Shown here in pieces: positions 1 through 8,712 of a DNA stretch of 64,000 nt (positions are counted from its first letter, which is position 1; each line of letters begins with the position of its first letter). The stretch is taken from contig NZ_CP047954.1 of assembly GCF_014279895.1 (NCBI RefSeq), positions 1,984,001 through 2,048,000 of the forward strand, read 5' to 3'. The notes beneath the pieces were generated by a model, which did no database searches, had not been told where the DNA came from, and saw only the letters and a list, made by a program, of their open reading frames with translations. The DNA comes from Synechococcus sp. M16.1. GTDB taxonomy: Bacteria > Cyanobacteriota > Cyanobacteriia > PCC-6307 > Cyanobiaceae. The position numbers and the translations under genes are program-made.

Positions 1-1
1 C

Positions 2-301
2 GAGGGCTGGACGCCCCTGATTGAGCCCGACGCCACCGGAGATGCGATGGCCATCGAACGTCCCGTGCGCCTCTGGCGTGCACAACCGCAACGCCAACAG
101 CAGTTGCCATTGCCCGCCGCCAAGGAGCGATGGCTCTGGCTTCAGATGATTGATGGGGAGCTGACGCTCAACCGTGAAGGCTCCCCCACGCAGGCGCTGC
201 GGCGGGGCGATGGGCTGGGCCTGATCCAAGACGCAGCAACACAAGGCGAGCTGATCGGCCTCAGTGAACGCGCCGACGTGCTGCTGTTTGCCCTGGCGTG
301 A
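2..301 (+). CDS. Pirin-family protein, C-terminal part (5' end outside window)
   Basis: The reading frame is open from base 2, so the gene begins upstream of the window. About 99 C-terminal residues are seen. The segment WLWLQMIDGELTLN followed by LRRGDGLGLI and the end ADVLLFALA matches the second cupin barrel of pirin (YhaK-like) proteins, which end with a glycine-rich turn, a GDG motif and a LLF strand. Some pirins have quercetinase activity and others bind transcription factors; which applies here cannot be told. The metal-ligand His residues lie in the N-terminal barrel, which is outside the window. A strong inverted repeat follows the stop. Confidence 0.7.
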   Translation, partial: EGWTPLIEPDATGDAMAIERPVRLWRAQPQRQQQLPLPAAKERWLWLQMIDGELTLNREGSPTQALRRGDGLGLIQDAATQGELIGLSERADVLLFALA

Positions 302-313
302 AGCAATCCGGAA

Positions 314-346
314 AAGATCTGGTGCAAGTGCGTGACACCAGATCTT
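314..346 (+). terminator. Long hairpin after the pirin gene
   Basis: AAGATCTGGTG (314-324) pairs perfectly with CACCAGATCTT (336-346) across an 11-base loop. The T-run after the stem is weak (TTGTG), so it is a probable rather than textbook intrinsic terminator, placed 12 bases after the pirin stop. Confidence 0.55.
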
Positions 347-390
347 GTGCCCTGAAATGACGAAGTCACTTCCAAACAATCCCTAGAGCG

Positions 391-597
391 ATGGGATTCA
401 TGAACGGTCAGGAGGCCTCGGTTCGGTACCGCGGCTTTCTTTTGATGCCTCAAACCAACCGGAGCTGGCTGGTGAGGCCGGAACGCAGCCCGATGCGATT
501 GCTGCCCTTCCGCACACCAACCTGCTCATTGGCCGACGTCAAAGCCCTGCTGGACTGGCGTCTGGCCCAGGAAGAATCGGAAATCGGCGTGGCCTGA
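391..597 (+). CDS. Small conserved hypothetical protein (68 aa)
   Basis: I recognise no named family. The core YRGFLLMPQTNRSWLV with RSPMRLLPFRTPTCSLADVK looks like a compact beta-rich domain ending in a helix. The protein has no signal peptide, membrane segment or metal-binding motif. The ATG at 391 is used; an in-frame ATG at 445 (MPQTNRSW) would give a 51-residue product but would cut into the strand that looks conserved. It stops two bases before the convergent gene at 600-854. Coding density and residue composition support a real gene; function unknown. Confidence 0.55.
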   Translation: MGFMNGQEASVRYRGFLLMPQTNRSWLVRPERSPMRLLPFRTPTCSLADVKALLDWRLAQEESEIGVA

Positions 598-599
598 AC

Positions 600-854
600 T
601 CAGGCCGCCGCCGGCGGTGGAGTGGGATCGCCCACCGGTTGAAAAGGAATCACCAGGGTGGCCCAGTGATCGGGCCGCTCGGGGCGGCTGCGACGAGAAC
701 GGCGCGTGCCAAAGGGAACCCGAATCACATTGGTTCCTTCAATTGACAAGGTATGGCCGCGATTGAAGGCCGATTCCAGACCCTCAGGAAGTTGAGGAAG
801 GGCAGGCCCTTCAACGCTGCTGAGCGCAGATTTCTTGTTGTTGTCCCGATCCAT
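600..854 (-). CDS. Small conserved hypothetical protein (84 aa)
   Basis: The protein is unrecognised. It has a polar N-terminus, a middle segment GHTLSIEGTNVIRVPFGTRRSRRSR rich in Arg (split by a GTR turn), then DHWATLVIPFQPVGD and a Pro/Ala tail. The basic patch could bind nucleic acid, but that is speculation. It is not membrane-bound. It lies downstream of gcvP on the same strand, 129 bases away, so it probably has its own promoter. It converges with the 391-597 gene. Confidence 0.5.
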   Translation of the reverse strand: MDRDNNKKSALSSVEGPALPQLPEGLESAFNRGHTLSIEGTNVIRVPFGTRRSRRSRPERPDHWATLVIPFQPVGDPTPPPAAA

Positions 855-983
855 GGTGTCCCCCGACAGACGAATCAGTTGTCGAACAGTTTGACCGAAC
901 TCGCAAGGGCGATGAACGGAATCAAACCAATTTTTCCACTTTCAGTGAAAATTTACATGCTCTGAACCCCTTGCACCAGGGCT

Positions 984-3866
984 TCAAGCCGCCACAGCCA
1001 CCGCTTCCACCGACGGACAGGTGCACACCAGGTTGCGATCACCAAAGGCGTTATCAATCCGTGCCACCGCGGGCCAGACCTTGTTCGCCTGCTGGCCCTC
1101 CATCGGGAAGGCGGCCTGCTGACGGCTGTAGGGACGATCCCAGTCATCCGCTGTGACGGCAGCGAGGGTGTGCGGAGCCCGCTTGAGCGGGTTGTTCCGA
1201 GGGTCGCTGCTGCCGGCTTCAATGGCGCGAATCTCCTGGCGGATCGCCACCAGGGCATCGGCGAAACGATCCAACTCCGCCAGGCTTTCGCTTTCGGTGG
1301 GCTCCACCATCACCGTGCCGGCCACCGGCCAGCTGACGGTGGGCGCATGGAAGCCGTAGTCCATCAAACGCTTGGCGATGTCATCCACATCGATCCCCGC
1401 ATCCCGCTTGAGCGGGCGCAGGTCAAGGATGCATTCATGGGCCACCCGGCCGGTGCTGCCGCGAAACAGCACGGGGTACGAGGCGTCGAGCCGATGGGCC
1501 AGGTAGTTGGCCGACAACAGCGCCACAGCACTGGCCTGCCTTAGGGCCTCCGCCCCCATCATCCGCAGGTACATCCAGCTGATCGGCAAGATGCTGGCGC
1601 TGCCGAGCGCAGCTGCGGATACCGGACCGATGGCCGATGCGGCGCCGGCCTGCAAAGGGTGCCCCGGCAGGTAGGGCGCCAGATGCGCCGCAACACCAAT
1701 GGGCCCCACGCCTGGGCCACCGCCCCCATGGGGGATGCAGAAGGTCTTGTGCAAGTTGAGGTGACAGACATCGGCACCGAAAGCACCGGGACGGCACAGC
1801 CCCACCTGGGCATTGAGGTTGGCCCCATCGAGGTACACCTGCCCGCCGTTCCGATGCACCACCGAGCAGATCTCACGGATACCGGTTTCAAACACGCCGT
1901 GGGTGGAGGGGTAGGTGACCATCAGCGCCGCCAGCCGGTCCGCGTGCTCGGCCGCCTTCGCCGCCAGATCCTGCTGATCGATGTTGCCCTCGTCATCACA
2001 GGCGACGGCCACCACCTTGAGGCCGGCCATCACGGCACTGGCTGGATTGGTGCCGTGGGCGCTGGTGGGGATCAGACAGATGTCGCGATGGGCTTCACCG
2101 CGGGAGCGGTGCCAGGCGCGGATCACCAGCAGCCCGGCGTATTCCCCCTGGGAACCGGCATTGGGCTGCAACGACACGGCGGCGAAGCCCGTCAGGGCGG
2201 CCAGCCATTGCTCCAAATCGTCGGCAAGACGGCGATAGCCCTGGGCCTGATCGGCTGGGGCAAAGGGATGCAAGGCCGCAAACGCAGGCCAGCTCACCGG
2301 CTGCAGCTCAGCGGCGGCGTTGAGCTTCATGGTGCAGCTGCCCAACGGGATCATCCCGTGCACCAGCGAGAGATCACGACTCACCAACCGCTGGATGTAG
2401 CGCAACAGCTCTGATTCGCTGCGGTACTGATGAAAAACCGGCTGGCTTAGCCAGGGCTGGCTGCGCTGCGGCAGGGAAAGGGACGGGGGCTGCTCAGCCT
2501 CGAGCTGCGGGGTGGCCTGACCGCAGGCCTCCGCCAGCAGAGCGAGCAGGGCTTGCAGCTCCTGTTGGTCCGAGAGCTCATCGAGGCTGATACCGAATCC
2601 GGTGGCGTCCGCCGGCGCTGCACCATCAGGCAGCACCCGCAGATTGAAACCAGCAACGGCGGCAGCGCGGTGCACAGCCGGTGCCGACGCACAGTGCACG
2701 GTGACGGTGTCGAAGCGGTCAGCCAGCTCCAGCGGATAACCAAGGACCCGCAGGCCCTGCTCCAACTGGCTGCGCAGGCCAGCGATGCGCTGGGCGATGG
2801 CCTGCAGACCATCAGGGCCATGGAGCACCGCATAAAACGAGGCCATCACGGCCAGCAGCACCTGGGCCGTGCAGATGTTGCTGGTGGCCTTGTCGCGACG
2901 GATGTGCTGCTCACGGGTTTGCAGCGCCAAGCGCAGGGCCGAACGGCCTTCCGCATCCTTGGACTGCCCCACAAGACGGCCCGGGATCTGGCGCTTGTAG
3001 GCCTCAACGGTGGAGAAGAAGGCGGCGTGAGGACCACCAAATCCCATCGGCACCCCCAGGCGTTGGGCGCTGCCCACGGCAATGTCGGCCCCGAGGGATC
3101 CCACGGGCGCCATCAGGGTCTGCGCCAGGGGGTCGATCGCCACGGTGACCAAGGCACCGGCGGCATGGGCCGCTTCGATCACGGCGGTTGGATCCCAGAG
3201 GCATCCATCAGCGCCGGGCAACTGCAGCAGAACACCAAACACCGAGGCATCGATAGGCGCTGTGGCCGGGTCGATTCGCTCAAGGCTGATGCCGAGGGGT
3301 TCGGCGCGGGTCTGCAGCACCGCCCAGGTCTGAGGCAGCACATTTGCGTCCACCAGGAACCGTGTCGCTTCAGGGCGACGGCACACCCCGAAGCTGAGGC
3401 TCATCGCCTCGGCGGCAGCGGTGGCTTCATCAAGCAGCGACGCGTTGGCGATCGGCAAGCCCGTGAGCTCACTGATCAGGGTTTGAAAGTTGAGCAGAGC
3501 CTCCAGACGACCCTGAGCGATTTCCGCCTGGTAGGGGGTGTAGGCGGTGTACCAGGCCGGATTCTCAAAAACGTGGCGCTGGATCAGGGCCGGGGTTGCC
3601 GTGCCGTAGTAACCCAGCCCGATCAGGGAGCGACGCAGCGTGTTGGTTTCACTCAACTGCTTCAGCTGCTGGAGGGCCTCCGCCTCCCCGCAACCCTCGG
3701 GCAAGGCCTCAACCGGCGGCTTGGGATCAAGGATGTCGGCGGGCACGACATCAGCGATGAACTCCTGCAGATCGCTGTAGCCCAGGGCATTGAGCATGCG
3801 GAGTTGTTCCGCCTCACTCGGGCCGATGTGCCGCTGCGCAAAAGGAGAAGTCAACGTCGAATGCAC
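984..3866 (-). CDS. gcvP: Glycine dehydrogenase (decarboxylating), P protein
   Basis: The P protein of the glycine cleavage system decarboxylates glycine with PLP and passes the aminomethyl group to lipoyl-GcvH. In cyanobacteria this handles photorespiratory glycine. At 960 aa it is the normal length of the single-chain (fused alpha-beta) form. The N-terminal half carries RHIGPSEAE and the [10 protein letters not shown] motif. The C-terminal half carries the PLP-lysine region [18 protein letters not shown]. Both halves are intact. It is the last gene of the minus-strand operon PLP enzyme-gcvH-gcvP, 58 bases after gcvH. gcvT is elsewhere (32.5 kb). Confidence 0.97.
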   Translation of the reverse strand: MHSTLTSPFAQRHIGPSEAEQLRMLNALGYSDLQEFIADVVPADILDPKPPVEALPEGCGEAEALQQLKQLSETNTLRRSLIGLGYYGTATPALIQRHVFENPAWYTAYTPYQAEIAQGRLEALLNFQTLISELTGLPIANASLLDEATAAAEAMSLSFGVCRRPEATRFLVDANVLPQTWAVLQTRAEPLGISLERIDPATAPIDASVFGVLLQLPGADGCLWDPTAVIEAAHAAGALVTVAIDPLAQTLMAPVGSLGADIAVGSAQRLGVPMGFGGPHAAFFSTVEAYKRQIPGRLVGQSKDAEGRSALRLALQTREQHIRRDKATSNICTAQVLLAVMASFYAVLHGPDGLQAIAQRIAGLRSQLEQGLRVLGYPLELADRFDTVTVHCASAPAVHRAAAVAGFNLRVLPDGAAPADATGFGISLDELSDQQELQALLALLAEACGQATPQLEAEQPPSLSLPQRSQPWLSQPVFHQYRSESELLRYIQRLVSRDLSLVHGMIPLGSCTMKLNAAAELQPVSWPAFAALHPFAPADQAQGYRRLADDLEQWLAALTGFAAVSLQPNAGSQGEYAGLLVIRAWHRSRGEAHRDICLIPTSAHGTNPASAVMAGLKVVAVACDDEGNIDQQDLAAKAAEHADRLAALMVTYPSTHGVFETGIREICSVVHRNGGQVYLDGANLNAQVGLCRPGAFGADVCHLNLHKTFCIPHGGGGPGVGPIGVAAHLAPYLPGHPLQAGAASAIGPVSAAALGSASILPISWMYLRMMGAEALRQASAVALLSANYLAHRLDASYPVLFRGSTGRVAHECILDLRPLKRDAGIDVDDIAKRLMDYGFHAPTVSWPVAGTVMVEPTESESLAELDRFADALVAIRQEIRAIEAGSSDPRNNPLKRAPHTLAAVTADDWDRPYSRQQAAFPMEGQQANKVWPAVARIDNAFGDRNLVCTCPSVEAVAVAA

Positions 3867-3904
3867 AGCCCGCCGGACGATCGTAAGAGCGAAGCCCCGG
3901 CGCT

Positions 3905-3935
3905 GATGTCAGCCGGCGTCGATGTCAGCCGGCGT
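3905..3935. repeat. Tandem 15-bp repeat at the gcvH stop codon
   Basis: GATGTCAGCCGGCGT occurs at 3905-3919 and again at 3921-3935, a 16-base period. The second copy encodes the last residues and TGA stop of gcvH on the minus strand, so the first copy is a duplicate of the gene end placed in the gcvH-gcvP spacer. Confidence 0.85.
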
Positions 3936-4314
3936 TGACCTTGGCGCCGTAGGCCTCGGCGGTCATCAGGCTGTCGAGCTCGGAGGGATCCGACGGACGC
4001 AGCACCAGCAGCCAGCCCTCACCGTGGGGGTCGTTCTGCAGTTCCTCCGGACTGGCCAGCACCGCTTCATTGCGTTGCACCACCTCACCGGCAATCGGTG
4101 CATACATGTCTTCCACAGCCTTCACCGACTCCACCGAGCCAAAGCTGGTGCCCTTCGCCAGGCTGACGCCCACATCCGGTAGATCCACGAACACGATGTC
4201 GCCCAGCTGATCAACGGCGAAGGCACTGATGCCCACCCGCACCAGCTCGCCATCGGCATTGGCGTACTCGTGGCTGTCGGCGAAGCGAAAAGAGTCGGGG
4301 AACGCGAACGCCAT
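3925..4314 (-). CDS. gcvH: Glycine cleavage system H protein
   Basis: This is the lipoyl carrier that shuttles the aminomethyl group from P protein to T protein and the reducing equivalents to dihydrolipoamide dehydrogenase. At 129 aa it has the usual length. The lipoylation lysine is in SVESVKAVEDMYAP, and the ending DPSELDSLMTAEAYGA is typical. It begins 10 bases after the stop of the upstream PLP enzyme and is followed by gcvP, so the three are probably co-transcribed. The 3' end is part of a 16-base tandem duplication. Confidence 0.96.
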   Translation of the reverse strand: MAFAFPDSFRFADSHEYANADGELVRVGISAFAVDQLGDIVFVDLPDVGVSLAKGTSFGSVESVKAVEDMYAPIAGEVVQRNEAVLASPEELQNDPHGEGWLLVLRPSDPSELDSLMTAEAYGAKVNAG

Positions 4315-4324
4315 CGAGGCAGTT

Positions 4325-5617
4325 TCAGGTGGTCCCAGTCTGCGGGAGATTGATCAGTCCTGCCGCATTGAGGTCACACAACGCACGGGAGAGGGCCAGG
4401 CGGATGTGGGCGCGATGGGTGCCGCCCTGCACATAGAGGTTGAACGGTTCCCGCAGCGGCGCATCGGCCGAAAATTCACTGGTGGAACCGTCGATGAAGG
4501 TCCCCCCGGCCATCACCAGATCCGAGGCATAGCCCGGCATCGAGGCCGGCACTGGATCGAGGTAGGCCCCGATCGGCGACATCGCCTGGAAGGCACGGCA
4601 CACCACCTTGAGGGCATCGGGACTGCCCAGCCGCACCGCCTGAATCAAATCGCTGCGCACGGCCCCGGGCGCTGGATTGACTGGGAAGCCCAGCCGCTCA
4701 AACACCCCCGCCACCAGATCGGCACCAATCAAGGCCTCAGACACCATCTGCGGTGCCAGGAACAGCCCCTGCAGCACCAGCCGCTGCAGGTCAAATCCCG
4801 TGCCGCCCTCACTGCCGATGCCCGGCGCCGTGAGCCGGCAGCAGGCCTGCTCCACCAGATCGACCCGTCCAGCGATGTAGCCGCCGGTGGGGGCGATGGT
4901 GCCGCCGAGGTTCTTGATCAACGATCCAGCGATCAGATCCGCCCCAACCGCCGTCGGCTCCTGCTCCTGCACCAACTCGCCGTAACAGTTGTCGACAAAG
5001 ACAACGCAGTCGGGCTGGCGGGCATGGATGCGCTCACAAAGCCCGGCGATCTGCTCAACCGTGACCGACGGACGCCAGCTGTAGCCGCAGCTGCGCTGGA
5101 TCAGCACCATCCGGCAGGGCTGCTCCAGGGCCTGGTTCAAGGCCGCCTCATCCACCGCCCCATCCGGCTGCAGGTCGATTTCGTCGTAGGCAACCCCGAA
5201 TTCCGCCAGGGAACCCTGGCCCCTGCCCCGCAGACCGATCACCTCCTCAAGGGTGTCGTAGGGACGACCCGTGATTGAGAGCAGACGATCTCCGGGCCGC
5301 AGCACGCCGAACAGTGCAGCGGCGATGGCGTGGGTGCCGCTGACGAATTGCAAGCGCACCGCGGCGGCTTCGGCCCCCAGCACCCGGGCAAAAACCCGAT
5401 CCACCACCTCGCGCCCCTGATCCCCGTGGCCGTAACCGGTGAGCGACGCAAAGTGCTGGGTGCCGACGCGCTCCGCCGCCAGGGCCTCCAACACGCGCTG
5501 CAGGCGTTGCCCCACCGCCGCCGTCCTCGCTGCAGCCAGGTCGGCCTGCTCCCGCGCCACCGCGTTGATCAGGTCCTCTGCAAACGCACTGATCACCACT
5601 TGCCTGACGGATGTCAT
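4325..5617 (-). CDS. Methionine gamma-lyase / aluminium-resistance family PLP enzyme
   Basis: This 430-residue fold-type I PLP protein belongs to the family usually annotated as cystathionine beta-lyase-like, involved in aluminium resistance (YnbB-like). The motifs FASLTGYGHGDQGREV, FVSGTHAIAAALFG and VFVDNCYGELVQE are seen. The Schiff-base lysine is in AGSLIKNLGGTIAPTGGYIAG. The substrate is unproven: family annotation suggests C-S lyase activity on sulfur amino acids. It is the first gene of the operon with gcvH and gcvP and is divergent from the desaturase. The operon position suggests a link with one-carbon, serine or glycine metabolism, which is inference. Confidence 0.82.
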   Translation of the reverse strand: MTSVRQVVISAFAEDLINAVAREQADLAAARTAAVGQRLQRVLEALAAERVGTQHFASLTGYGHGDQGREVVDRVFARVLGAEAAAVRLQFVSGTHAIAAALFGVLRPGDRLLSITGRPYDTLEEVIGLRGRGQGSLAEFGVAYDEIDLQPDGAVDEAALNQALEQPCRMVLIQRSCGYSWRPSVTVEQIAGLCERIHARQPDCVVFVDNCYGELVQEQEPTAVGADLIAGSLIKNLGGTIAPTGGYIAGRVDLVEQACCRLTAPGIGSEGGTGFDLQRLVLQGLFLAPQMVSEALIGADLVAGVFERLGFPVNPAPGAVRSDLIQAVRLGSPDALKVVCRAFQAMSPIGAYLDPVPASMPGYASDLVMAGGTFIDGSTSEFSADAPLREPFNLYVQGGTHRAHIRLALSRALCDLNAAGLINLPQTGTT

Positions 5618-5751
5618 GCCTTCCTAAACCCTGGACAACGCCAGGATTCACAACTCGGCAAGCCGCTGCGATGCGGCAACTCCTTTAGATTTCTGTCACT
5701 AACGGCACCATCCGCTCCCTGGTTTTCCTGTCTGAGCGGCTTTGTCAATCC

Positions 5752-5767
5752 AAGGAGAATCCGCTTG
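5752..5767 (+). promoter_or_regulatory. Ribosome binding site deciding a TTG start
   Basis: AAGGAG at 5752-5757 is followed seven bases later by TTG (5765-5767), in frame with the desaturase. No ATG upstream in this frame has a comparable site, and the next in-frame ATG (5819) lacks one. This favours the TTG start. Confidence 0.6.
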
Positions 5768-6676
5768 GTTTCCTCGCAAACAGCTGACACCCGCGAGCTT
5801 CGGCAGCGGGCCGCGGTGATGGCACCGCGCGACCGACTTCCCGCGCGTCAGCGCAAATTCAAGATGGGAACCACCAGCTTCATGCTGGTGATGCACGTGC
5901 TCGCCACCGTGGCGCTGCTGCCGCGCTTCTGGAGCTGGCAGGGCGTTGTGGCCTTCGGCGTTCTCTATTGGATGACGGTGCTGGGCGTCACACTGGGCCT
6001 GCACCGTCTGGTGGCGCACCGCAGCCTGGTGGTGCCGGTGTGGGTCGAGCGCATCCTGGTGCTGATGGGCACCCTGGCCTGCCAAAGCGGCCCGATCGAA
6101 TGGGTGGGTCTGCACCGCCATCACCACCGTTTTTCGGATCAGCCCACCGATCACCATGACGCTGGCCGTGGCCTGTGGTGGGCCCACAGCGAGTGGATGC
6201 TGCACGACATCCCGGCGCTGAAGGAACTCGACCGCTACGCCGGCGACCTGCAGTGCGACCCCTTCTACCGCTGGCTCGACCGCTGGTTCCTACTGCTGCA
6301 GATCCCCCTCGGCTTGGGGCTCTATTGGTTCGGCGAAGCCGCCCAGATGCACGGCGGTGGCCTTGGCCTGGTGCTTTGGGCCATTCCTCTGCGCCTCGTG
6401 GTCGTTTATCACGTGACCTGGCTGGTGAACTCCGCCACCCACGCCTTCGGCTACCGCAATTTCGATTGCCCCGACCTCTCCCGCAACTGCTGGTGGGTGG
6501 CACTGCTCTCCTTCGGTGAGGGTTGGCACAACAACCACCACGCCCATCCGGCCAGTGCACGCCACGGTTTGCGCTGGTTCGAGTTCGATCTCACCTGGCA
6601 GCACGTGCGCTTGCTAAAGCGTCTCGGACTGGCCAGCCGAATTCGCACGGCCCGCTACGTCCCCGGAGCCTCCTGA
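5765..6676 (+). CDS. desC: Acyl-lipid desaturase (delta-9 type)
   Basis: A membrane di-iron desaturase that introduces the first double bond into acyl chains of membrane lipids. The three His boxes are present: HRLVAHR, HRHHHRFSD and WHNNHHAH. Hydrophobic segments flank them, near residues 35-75 and 180-230. With the TTG start the product is 303 aa, close to family length; the ATG at 5819 would give 285 aa. The cyanobacterial delta-9 (DesC) group is the best match by His-box spacing, but regiospecificity cannot be read from sequence. It is divergent from the PLP enzyme and precedes rplI by 78 bases. Confidence 0.88.
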   Translation: MVSSQTADTRELRQRAAVMAPRDRLPARQRKFKMGTTSFMLVMHVLATVALLPRFWSWQGVVAFGVLYWMTVLGVTLGLHRLVAHRSLVVPVWVERILVLMGTLACQSGPIEWVGLHRHHHRFSDQPTDHHDAGRGLWWAHSEWMLHDIPALKELDRYAGDLQCDPFYRWLDRWFLLLQIPLGLGLYWFGEAAQMHGGGLGLVLWAIPLRLVVVYHVTWLVNSATHAFGYRNFDCPDLSRNCWWVALLSFGEGWHNNHHAHPASARHGLRWFEFDLTWQHVRLLKRLGLASRIRTARYVPGAS

Positions 6677-6754
6677 GGCTCAAAGCAACCTTCAACAACC
6701 GTCCACGTCGTAAGGTGGTCGATCGCACCCGTCTCCATCCTTCATACCGGTCCC

Positions 6755-7213
6755 ATGCCTAAGCGTGTACAAGTCGTTCTGAATGAGGACGTCCTCAGCC
6801 TCGGCAAGGACGGAGACCTGGTGGAAGTGGCTCCGGGTTACGCCCGTAACTTCCTGCTGCCCTTCGGCAAAGCTGTGCCCCTCACCCCTGCGGTGATGAA
6901 GCAGGTGGAGCACCGCCGGGCCAAGGAAGCTGAGCGTCAGGCCGCCCTCAAGCAGGAAGCCCTCGACTTCAAGACCGCCCTCTCCACCATTGGTCGCTTC
7001 ACCGTGAAGAAGCAGACCGGTGAAGACAACGTGCTGTTCGGCACCGTCACCAACGGTGACGTGGCAGAAGCCATCGAAACCGCCACCAAGAAGGAGATCG
7101 ACCGCCGCGACATCGTGGTGCCTGAGATCCACCGCACCGGCAAGTACACCGTGACGGTGAAGCTGCACAGCGAAGTCACCGCTGAGATCAACCTGGAAGT
7201 GATCGGCTACTGA
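6755..7213 (+). CDS. rplI: 50S ribosomal protein L9
   Basis: L9 binds 23S rRNA and helps maintain the reading frame. At 152 aa it has the standard two-domain layout: an N-terminal RNA-binding domain ([19 protein letters not shown], then [12 protein letters not shown]) joined by a long Lys/Ala/Glu-rich helix (about residues 45-78) to a C-terminal domain with [14 protein letters not shown]. It is followed by a hairpin and then dnaB, a common gene order in cyanobacteria. Confidence 0.96.
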   Translation: MPKRVQVVLNEDVLSLGKDGDLVEVAPGYARNFLLPFGKAVPLTPAVMKQVEHRRAKEAERQAALKQEALDFKTALSTIGRFTVKKQTGEDNVLFGTVTNGDVAEAIETATKKEIDRRDIVVPEIHRTGKYTVTVKLHSEVTAEINLEVIGY

Positions 7214-7226
7214 TCGCTGTCAATTG

Positions 7227-7257
7227 ACACTCAACCGGCTCATTCGAGCCAGAGTGT
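7227..7257 (+). terminator. Two-tier hairpin between rplI and dnaB
   Basis: ACACTC (7227-7232) pairs with GAGTGT (7252-7257). Inside, GGCTC (7237-7241) pairs with GAGCC (7246-7250) over an ATTC loop. The T-run after it is poor, so it may attenuate or stabilise the rplI mRNA rather than stop transcription fully. Confidence 0.45.
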
Positions 7258-7284
7258 GATTCCTTCGCTTCACGCCCTGCCGCC

Positions 7285-8691
7285 ATGGTGAGCGTCCCCC
7301 TGCCAGAGAACAACGATGGGGGACGCCGTGGTTTTGGCAAAGGCCGCCGCGACGACGAGCCCAATTTCGAGGCTCTGCCCGATTCGCTTCCGCCCCAAAA
7401 CCTGGAGGCGGAGGAAGCGGTGCTGGGCGGCATCCTGCTGGATCCCGATGCGATCGGGCGTGTGGCCGATGTGCTGCAGCCGGAAGCGTTTTATCTGAAC
7501 GCCCACCGGGAGATCTTCCGCACCGCCCTGATGCTGCACGGCCAGGGCAAGCCGACGGATCTCACCGCCATGAGTGCCTGGCTGGCCGACACCGGCGCCC
7601 TAGAGAAGGTGGGCGGCAACAACCGACTGGTGGAGCTGGTGGAGCGGGTGCCGTCCACCGCCTCGATCGAGCAGGTGGCCCGGCTGGTGATGGACAAGTT
7701 CCTGCGCCGCCAGCTGATCAGATCCGGCAACGAGGTGATCCAGCTGGGCTTTGATCAGAGCCTGCCGATGGAGCAGGTGCTGGACCAGGCGGAGCAAAAG
7801 ATCTTTGCCATCAGCCAGGAGAAACCCTCCAAGGGGCTCACCCCCACCGCCGAAATCCTCACCCAGACCTTTGAGGAAATCGAAAGCCGCTCGCTGGGCA
7901 CCTCGGTGGCCGGCATCCCGGTGAACTTCTACGACCTGGATGCGATGACCCAGGGCCTGCAGCGCAGCGACCTGATCATCGTGGCGGGCCGGCCGGCCAT
8001 GGGCAAAACATCGATCGCGCTGAACCTGGCCAAGAACGTGGCCCAGCTGCACGACATGCCGGTGTGCCTGTTCTCCCTGGAGATGAGCAAGGAGCAGCTC
8101 ACCTACCGCCTGCTCTCGATGGAGGTGGGCATCGAAGCGGGGCGGCTGCGCACCGGCCGCCTGCAACAGGAGGAATGGCCGCTGCTGGGTCAGGGCATCA
8201 ACAGCCTGGGGCAACTGCCGATCTTCATCGACGACAAACCCAACTCCGGCGTGCTGGAGATGCGCTCGCTCTGCCGGCGGCTGATGGCCGAACAGGGCAA
8301 GGAGCTGGGGCTGGTGATGATCGACTACCTGCAGCTGATGGAAGGCTCGGGCTCCGACAACCGGGTGCAGGAGCTCTCGCGCATCACCCGGGGTCTGAAG
8401 CAGATGGCCCGGGAACTGAACGTGCCGGTGATTGCCCTCTCCCAGCTGAGCCGGGGTGTGGAGGCACGCACCAATAAGCGACCGATGCTGAGCGACCTGC
8501 GGGAATCGGGCTCGATCGAGCAGGACGCCGACCTGGTGTTGATGATCTACCGCGACGAGTACTACAACCCGGAAACCCCGGACCGCGGTATCACCGAAGT
8601 GATCGTGACCAAGCACCGCAACGGTCCAGTGGGCACGGTAAAGCTGCTGTTCGAGCCGCAGTTCACCCGCTTCCGCAACCTGGCGGCCTAA
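7285..8691 (+). CDS. dnaB: Replicative DNA helicase
   Basis: Hexameric 5'-3' helicase of the replication fork. At 468 aa it is a complete, intein-free DnaB. The N-terminal primase-interaction domain starts at LPPQNLEAEEAVLGGILLD. The RecA-like domain has Walker A GRPAMGKTS, Walker B LVMIDYLQLM, and ends in the RDEYYNPETPDRG and EVIVTKHRNGPVG segments typical of the family. Many cyanobacterial dnaB genes hold inteins; here the sequence runs through the P-loop without interruption. A short basic leader (RRGFGKGRRDDEP) precedes the first domain. It lies downstream of rplI. Confidence 0.97.
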   Translation: MVSVPLPENNDGGRRGFGKGRRDDEPNFEALPDSLPPQNLEAEEAVLGGILLDPDAIGRVADVLQPEAFYLNAHREIFRTALMLHGQGKPTDLTAMSAWLADTGALEKVGGNNRLVELVERVPSTASIEQVARLVMDKFLRRQLIRSGNEVIQLGFDQSLPMEQVLDQAEQKIFAISQEKPSKGLTPTAEILTQTFEEIESRSLGTSVAGIPVNFYDLDAMTQGLQRSDLIIVAGRPAMGKTSIALNLAKNVAQLHDMPVCLFSLEMSKEQLTYRLLSMEVGIEAGRLRTGRLQQEEWPLLGQGINSLGQLPIFIDDKPNSGVLEMRSLCRRLMAEQGKELGLVMIDYLQLMEGSGSDNRVQELSRITRGLKQMARELNVPVIALSQLSRGVEARTNKRPMLSDLRESGSIEQDADLVLMIYRDEYYNPETPDRGITEVIVTKHRNGPVGTVKLLFEPQFTRFRNLAA

Positions 8692-8712
8692 GCCAGATCA
8701 GATAATGAGGGC

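Noticed and set aside
2553-3938. 461-codon frame opposite gcvP
   Set aside because: Antisense shadow of gcvP with low-complexity Arg/Gly/Gln content and no recognisable domain.
4300-4330. Glycine riboswitch before gcvH
   Set aside because: Only 10 bases separate gcvH from the upstream gene; there is no room for an aptamer.
6523-6762. 79-codon frame at the desaturase end
   Set aside because: It overlaps the desaturase His-box region in another frame and runs into the rplI start.
7285-8691. Possible intein in dnaB
   Set aside because: The coding sequence is continuous through the P-loop and has standard length (468 aa).
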